A stretch of DNA of 64,000 nucleotides from Sipunculus nudus (lineage: Eukaryota > Annelida > Sipuncula > Golfingiida > Sipunculidae), in contig CM049316.1 in NCBI GenBank assembly GCA_026874595.1, positions 16,389,839 through 16,453,838 on the forward strand. The letters run 5' to 3'. A program made the translations under genes and the position numbers. A model generated the notes under the pieces. The model did not search any database. It was given only the letters and a program-made list of their open reading frames with translations, and was not told the DNA's origin. Positions 58,378 through 64,000 of this stretch are shown one piece after another. Numbering within the stretch: the stretch's first letter is position 1; every line of letters starts with the position of its first letter.

Positions 58378-59759
58378 CTGGAATATAAAATATGGAAAAA
58401 AGATGTGAGTTTTGTTGCCTGTCAGTCAGATTTACAATCATGGAAAAGGTTAGGAAAGCCCATAAACGCCAAGCTGACAAATTGATGCATTCCAATCAGA
58501 GACTAACACCAATTACAGCCTAAATACACCAGGAGCTAATATCAGCTCAAAGATAACAGATGTTTATAATATGAAAGGTAGTTCCATGAATAATAAATTC
58601 TAATCAAAGAAAAGAAATAAATGAACTATCAACAATAGTGCATTCATCTTCAGGAGGTATTGATCATTTCATATGTTTTAATATCTTCCTGTAGGCAACC
58701 TTATAGTCTGATCAAATGTTTTATGACGTCTTGTGAACAGATATTTAGATCTAGACTTTAATGAATCGGGTCGCACAACATGTTGGCGATGTTCTATTTA
58801 CGGAAATGACTACATTACTCATAGCGATAAACCTATCTGGCAAAATATAATCTACAGAAAAATGTACGAGTGGAGCGGGAGGACAAGAATTACCAAGGAG
58901 GCCCGTTTTTGAGCGCACCATATATGAGTGAACCGTTTCATTGTATCTGAGGTATATTTATTGCTTTCATATTTTTGTTTTAATAAATACTTGTGTATTA
59001 TATAGTAATTGTAAGGACCAAATAATATGATCGGTGTATAATGTAAAGATACTAGCTGAAATGAAAGTAAAAGCGCTTCCATTACGTTTATTTGTTACTT
59101 TAATAAACATGAAAGCCCCGTAATATACTATATCCGCATGCTAGTACTGAGATTCGGTACAGACTTATAGAACGAAGGCCATGGATTCTGAGAACTTGGA
59201 CTTTTTAATAAGTTAAAAAAGTCTATACTTTTCACCATTTCCCTTGGAAGAGGTATGACAGAAGCCATTGGTTAACAATAACTACTGACTATATGTTCGT
59301 CATCCGAGACTGAGGCACAACATTGTCTGAGGACTATTTTGTTTTCTAACCAAAACTTTTATCACGAAAGCAATTAGTTTAGAAAAAATTTACGTGCTGA
59401 CACTGCCAAAGCAAAACAAACAATGCTAAAGGCACGGAAAGTCTTCAAACATTTGAGAATTAATTAAGTCCTAGTATGAATGGAACTAAAAATCGTTATT
59501 ACTCTATGAAACACCAGGGTCCTCATAAAAAATGCGTTCCGTGAACAATTTGTCACTCGTACCCATACAGGGCATCAAATGATGTCCTGAAGAAGAGCCT
59601 TGATACGCTCTCAGGTATGAATCCAGTGAACAATAGGCTACAGTCCGCCAACAGCAACAGCCGTGCATGTCAAACAACGTACTTAGTACAGTAGTGGCGC
59701 TGAACAAAGTTTTCCTCATTTGGATGTCCGTAAGTTATCGATAAAACTCAAAGTCAGTT
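58378..59759 (-). other. Intron 1 of the cysteine-rich gene, 3' part
   Basis: 58600-58800 aligns with 48980-49350. Frame 59504-59719 (minus) starts with ATG and a short hydrophobic run, but its upstream sequence does not align ATG-to-ATG with the real exon 1 copies. Not called. Confidence 0.35.
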
Positions 59760-59960
59760 GTCGTCTTGTGAATACAAGGATAATGTTTATCCTTATTGGA
59801 CGTAACAAATAGAGTCCAAATCCTATATTAATCTTTACAGCAGATGGTGATTAAATCAAAGTGAAGGTGACCAAAATTGTGTTATCTCGCTGATACATTA
59901 TCGTAAACCTGGCCAGTCATTGACAACACAGATATATAAATACAGGACTATAAATAGGGC
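59760..59960 (-). promoter_or_regulatory. Duplicated promoter-like 5' flank (no usable exon 1)
   Basis: Aligns with the 5' flanks at 50260-50360, 50920-51066 and 61142-61330: CTTGTATTCAC, GAGTCC, TATCTCGCTGATACATTATC, TGACAACACAG, with a TATTTATA box near 59941-59954 on the minus strand. The ATG of exon 1 is lost at the aligned place. Confidence 0.5.
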
Positions 59961-60269
59961 ATTTTTGAGGGTAAACATTCTGTAGAGTCTTATAGGATTT
60001 TGAAGGGTTCCATGGGTCCGTGGCTAATATTAAACGGCCTGCATCAAATCAATATTTTTATTTATATTATTATTATTCATTTCTTCATGCAAAAAAACTT
60101 AACTTTATTTCTAGAATAGTACGTTATTGTCTGTTATAACTCATGTACGCAATTCCTATGAAATCAACTGAGTTAACTTTGTTAAAAGTAACCTTACAAA
60201 ATTCACCAAAAGAAATCATTAACATAAAATGTTTAGTGATGTGGGAGGACCTGCTTTCGTCTCATTTTT

Positions 60270-60560
60270 GCCTCATCTAAGGCAATGGTTGTATCTCTTG
60301 CGCAGAATTTATAAAGCTGTGGCCTTTCGATCGTGAGTTAATTGATAAGGTCTCTGGCAAGCTGTTTGCCGGGTTTGACCAAGTGGACCGGGCGCTGTGT
60401 TTACACAACCGGCTTGGGTAATGACCCCTGGTTAGTGAGTGTGACGGACGCCGATTTGATCCTGAGTTAGTGCAGCCTGAAACCGCGCTTCCGGTGGAAC
60501 CCTCAGGGATTGATTGCCGCCAACCCATTACTGGTATCACGCGTCTCTGACGCCTACTCC
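60270..60560. other. GC-rich island of unknown type inside intron 1
   Basis: A compositionally distinct ~290-bp segment. The minus strand has an 87-codon frame (60277-60540) with no recognisable domain. It could be a repeat or an unrecognised exon; it does not show Pol III boxes. Confidence 0.35.
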
Positions 60561-61089
60561 CGCATTACCTACTTACTTCACCTCTTCGACGATATTTATT
60601 TAGCATGCATATAAACGAATATTGAAAGAAACAAATTGTAAATGCTATTATAAACCTTTCTTTGATCGAAGCACTAAAACAGAACAGCCTTACTCAGGTA
60701 ATAACGCTTTCGTTTGATTACTACCATACAGTGTGCGACATCTGTACAGTTTTCAACAAACATATTAGCAACATATGTGCCCGTAATAAAGACAGAAATC
60801 ACTGCATTTCTGCAAAATTTCAATCCAACATAGCAGAAATTAAAACACAGAGTCATTGTAGAGGTTTCAAGACCCCATTTCTCGGTCCCTAATACCATAG
60901 AATAGTGTACTTGCTATGCATTCTTATAGCAATATAACGGTATTAATAATGGTTTTGTTTTGTGCCCGGCTTAGGCATGTCTCCGAGTTGCGTCCGCTAG
61001 TTTCAATAATCTTTACGGCAGTGTTTGTATACTTTATTTAGTTGAAAATAAGCCCACTGCTGCAAATGTAAAATGTGTGTTGAACTTAC

Positions 61090-61141
61090 CGCGGTATACG
61101 GCGGCTAACAAAGTCAGAGAGACCCACGCGGGTGCCCGCAT
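61090..61141 (-). CDS. Cysteine-rich secreted protein gene, exon 1 (signal peptide)
   Basis: ATG at 61141-61139 after the conserved CACTGGCAAA context. It codes for MRAPAWVSLTLLAAVYR plus one base, then donor GTAAGT. A hydrophobic core of about ten residues with small residues near the end fits a signal peptide. Leaves phase 1, which exon 2 accepts (G plus GT makes Gly). The five exons total 666 nt: 221 codons plus stop. Chosen over the copies at 50199 and 50856 because it is upstream of exons 2-5 and has an intact ATG, frame and donor. Confidence 0.6.
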
Positions 61142-61310
61142 TTTGCCAGTGAATACAAAGGGAAAGACTGTGCTCTAATGTAACAAACAGAGTCCTACTA
61201 CCTTATTAATCTTGAATGCAGGTAGTGATATCACCTCAGTGAATTTGCCCCCTTTGTCTTATCACGCTAATACATTATCCTAAATCCAACTCATCACTGA
61301 TAACACAGGG

Positions 61311-61322
61311 CTATTAATATCA
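61311..61322 (-). promoter_or_regulatory. TATA-like box of the cysteine-rich gene
   Basis: GATATTAATAG on the minus strand, 170 bases before the ATG. At the same place the other flank copies have TATTTAAA (51057-51066) and TATTTATA (about 59945), each followed by CCTGT. Conservation of a TATA-type box across diverged copies is the evidence. Confidence 0.45.
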
Positions 61323-61330
61323 AGGTGGGG

Positions 61331-62519
61331 TAAACCCATTAATATTATGTACCACAAATTTACAAACACATAGGCCAGTTGCTCAGGTATAAATAAAATC
61401 CACTTAATCAGTTAAGGGGCGTGTCACAGAGATTGTGTTCGGTTAGGTGGATACATGATCATCCTTCACAACAAAAAATCTATCCCTGCCGAAAGAGAAC
61501 TTGAAATGAAATGCCATATTATATAGTTATTGATGGATTAAAAAGATACACAAAAGCATGTGATCAATACATTGGAAACAATACATTTAATTCTTAATCG
61601 TGAATCCTGTGAAAAGACGGTGATAAATTGGTCGTGGTCTTCATGTAAAAGTGCCGAATACTAACTGTTGACCTGATGGGCGCTCGTATCGATTGGCTTT
61701 AATAATTATTTTTTTTTTACTTTTCACATTTATACATGTTATGTTATAACATCATAAACAAATAATTAAGCATTTCAAACAGAATGTTTACTTCAAATAG
61801 TATCAGCGGTGGTACCCTTGCCGTCATACACACATGTATAATTAAGAGTGTTCAGTAGAATTTATAAAAAAAAATGCACATATGCAACTGAATGTGTCGA
61901 ATGTATTGCTTGTAATGAAATCTTTTATAAATGAAATTTATAGCCCTGGCACTATTGTTTCCAATAAAAGCGAATGCACTTGCTCTCAAAATATTTCCCT
62001 TACGGCTAAATTACTTAAATAAAACTGTTGTTAAAACCCTCGAATTTAATCGTTCGTAGAAGTCCATTGATTGACTACAATGTGAAAACAGACTGTTTCA
62101 ATAAATAAGAAAATAAATAAATGTCCCTGAAGATAAAGAAATGGATGACAGCTTTGTCAGGGTGGCTTGTGCCTAAAACATCTTATATGTAACTCGAAGG
62201 CATTTAGCAATCCCTGATTGTATTAATATTTCTCGATATTCAATTGAATTGATATCTGTTAAGCATTTTGGATGTTATTGGTTCTGTTTCCATAAAAGAA
62301 ATAACCTGAAAGAACTCTCCATGATCATAACCATTTCTAAATATGAAATAAAATATTCAAATTTATATTGAATATTAATGTTATGTCATGTACAAAATGT
62401 TTGTATTTCTGTTTACTAGAGATAAACGGGAGTTCACAATATGAAGTTGATGTAAAGAGTATATTTTGAAGACAATATCAAAAAGAATATCAAATTGTCA
62501 GAAGTTAACTGTTTTTTTC

Positions 62520-62521
<2 letters not shown>
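61331..62521. other. Intergenic, nothing recognised
   Basis: AT-rich, only short frames. Confidence 0.4.

Positions 62522-62560
<39 letters not shown>
62522..62560. repeat. (AT)n microsatellite
   Basis: Uninterrupted AT dinucleotides; a looser TATG-rich tract follows at 62700-62835. Confidence 0.9.
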
Positions 62561-62565
<5 letters not shown>

Positions 62566-62928
62566 CTTTACTGTAATTCACATTAAATCTTCAAATACAA
62601 GCAACACGATATACTATGAAATGCTAGAAGTGAATATTGAAACTGTTCGTGCAAGTGAGAGGTTAGTTTATTAGTCGTCGCGGTTTGATCCTTTGAACAT
62701 GTATGTGTTTATATGTACGTATATGTATATATTTGTATATTTATGTATCACGTATATATGCATTGGTGTATAATATGAATATGTGTATATGTTTATGTAT
62801 ATGTATGAATATATCTGTAAATATGTATATGTAAACGTGGCTTAAGGTGGTTCACTTGATGTTGCCGTGACATTCCCTCTAGTGAAAGAAGACCAGAGTA
62901 GTAGTCCGTGGTGTGTAATTGGAAGAAT

Positions 62929-63335
62929 AGGGCCTATCTGCATTCTTCAAATTCAAGCCAAGTTTTACCCTAGGAGAACGAGGGTATTACCGTGGCAATA
63001 CCGTAAGCGCGCCTTATGTGAACAAAAATACCGTGGGGAGAATGTGCAGCGAACGTCACAAGAACCCGTTGTTCAATTTCTTCACGTACAGTCCCGACAA
63101 TGTCAGGTCTCGGCTTGCCGCGGCTGAACGCGTGAGACACCTAGAGTTTTATGTTTTTAATTCTTACAGGAACTGTCGTATCAGAGATAAACATTTAGTA
63201 GGGGGAAGGGATTGCTTCCAGAAGATTACAAATGCAAGGCAGAGGTTTAATAATGCAACTTTTTATAACAATAACAAGCCTAAAACGCAACTGATCAATC
63301 TGTTACGGGTAAAGGATCACTTCCGAAACTCCTGA
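62929..63335 (+). CDS. Unassigned open frame, possibly a terminal exon
   Basis: About 135 codons open between a TAG and TGA 63333-63335, with GC content well above the flanks. It contains GERGYYRGNTVSAPYVNK, then FFTYSPDNVRSRLAAAERVR and a basic tail. There is no ATG near the start. A possible acceptor (TTTTACCCTAG before 62974) would make it a last exon. I do not recognise the family. It could also be the end of a retroelement polyprotein. A competing frame with ATG (62867-63127) overlaps and looks less protein-like. Confidence 0.3.
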
Positions 63336-63679
63336 GATTTGTTCCTGTCGATCTATTCTTCAGCTCTCGAAATAGTTCGCGATGTTTGAAATCATTTAGG
63401 TCACACAAATTTTGTTTCTCCGTCACAATTTACCGGTACGTTTAACTACCTCTATCCATATCCAGTTGCTCCTTTAAGTTGACGATAAATTCTTTCAAGT
63501 ATACTCTCTGCGCTCACATCACAGTCTTGCTGGAATGACCCCAATTCGTTACATCAAACAGGTATAGGGTGTTTTGGTGTGGTGCCCGAATAATCTTTCT
63601 ATTTCATTTAAAATCTAATGTGTTTTAACCTGCAGCATTTCACGCTTCTGAGTTTAGATTTTATATATGCTGAGCATGA

Positions 63680-64000
63680 TCAAGTACAAGAAACATATAC
63701 GGATCTCTTGTTCACTGTCGCCGACAAATGGAAGAACATCTTGTAGGCTTGTCTGAAATCTGTACTCTTCAATGCATAAACAGAACTGTTCAAACCAAAA
63801 GCATTTGTAACTTGATAAAGCGTCACTTTTGATGCTTGCTTTGTCATACCTCGCCGATTCACCTTATGTAACCACACAGAGAGGCGTCCATGATAAAGAA
63901 AATATTATAAGAATACCGATTGTGATCTTAACCTCGACTTCTGGCCCGTACGTTCTTTGCGCAGTCATACTAGTCGGTTCTCTAATGTGCCTCGCTTGTC
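63680..64000 (-). pseudogene. 3' end of another class A GPCR, frameshifted (partial, runs off the window)
   Basis: Minus strand. From the window edge the first frame reads EVKITIGILIIFSLSWTPLC, which is TM6 with a proper Trp-x-Pro, then hits TAA near 63870. A frame offset from it carries YQVTNAFGLNSSVYALKSTD, which is TM7 with Asn-Ser-x-x-Tyr, followed by helix 8 FRQAYKMFF, and stops at TGA 63680. A single shift in ECL3 separates TM6 and TM7: pseudogene, sequencing error, or unusual splice. It keeps W6.48, unlike receptors B and G, so it is from a different receptor family. Confidence 0.7.

Noticed and set aside
59504-59719. 71-codon secreted protein starting MRKTLF
   Set aside because: The promoter-like flank aligns with real exon 1 copies, but the aligned position of their ATG is lost here and this ATG lies further down; no donor in a useful phase.

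Overview
The window looks like nuclear DNA of an animal, most likely a bivalve mollusc or another lophotrochozoan. It is AT-rich, coding sequence is sparse, and there are GT-AG introns. Class A receptors form a tandem family, and LINE, SINE, hAT and pogo-like remnants and long AT microsatellites are everywhere. No bacterial operons, CRISPR arrays or tRNA genes were seen. The species call is inference.

Layout. 1-1175: last two exons of a PHB-depolymerase-like esterase (+). 3.0-6.5 kb: a mobile-type repeat carrying about eight copies of a ~343-bp tandem unit. 8.9-22.7 kb: two tandem copies of a two-receptor module. The first holds receptor pseudogene A and intact receptor B. The second holds truncated receptor C and pseudogene D, whose 3' end was duplicated again. 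A 1.7-kb dispersed repeat sits between them. 22.7-30.8 kb: mostly non-coding, with a clean 1,713-bp hAT-type element (8-bp target duplication). 30.7-32.9 kb: a decayed minisatellite split by a second copy of the 343-bp-unit element. 33.0-34.3 kb: receptor fragments E and F. 35.6-42.3 kb: tandem copies of the dispersed repeat, broken by an L1/Tx1-type LINE, a 540-bp inverted repeat and a pogo-like element. 42.9-43.9 kb: a second intact receptor (G) on the minus strand. 44.8 kb: a trypsin-like exon that seems to lack its catalytic His block.

47.6-61.3 kb (minus strand): a family of secreted cysteine-rich genes. I can assemble one five-exon gene whose splice phases all agree: 666 nt, 221 codons plus stop. 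A CR1-type LINE lies antisense in intron 3. A decayed paralogue lies downstream, and there are extra copies of its promoter and first exon. The cysteine layout resembles stanniocalcin, but that is a hypothesis. The right edge holds an unassigned reading frame and the 3' end of an unrelated, frameshifted class A receptor.

The main story is birth and death of a receptor family: eight receptor loci, two with open frames. Both survivors have three class A activation motifs changed in the same way (DRY to TRY, CWxP to MHxP, NPxxY to NVxxY). All calls rest on reading the sequence alone; no database was searched.
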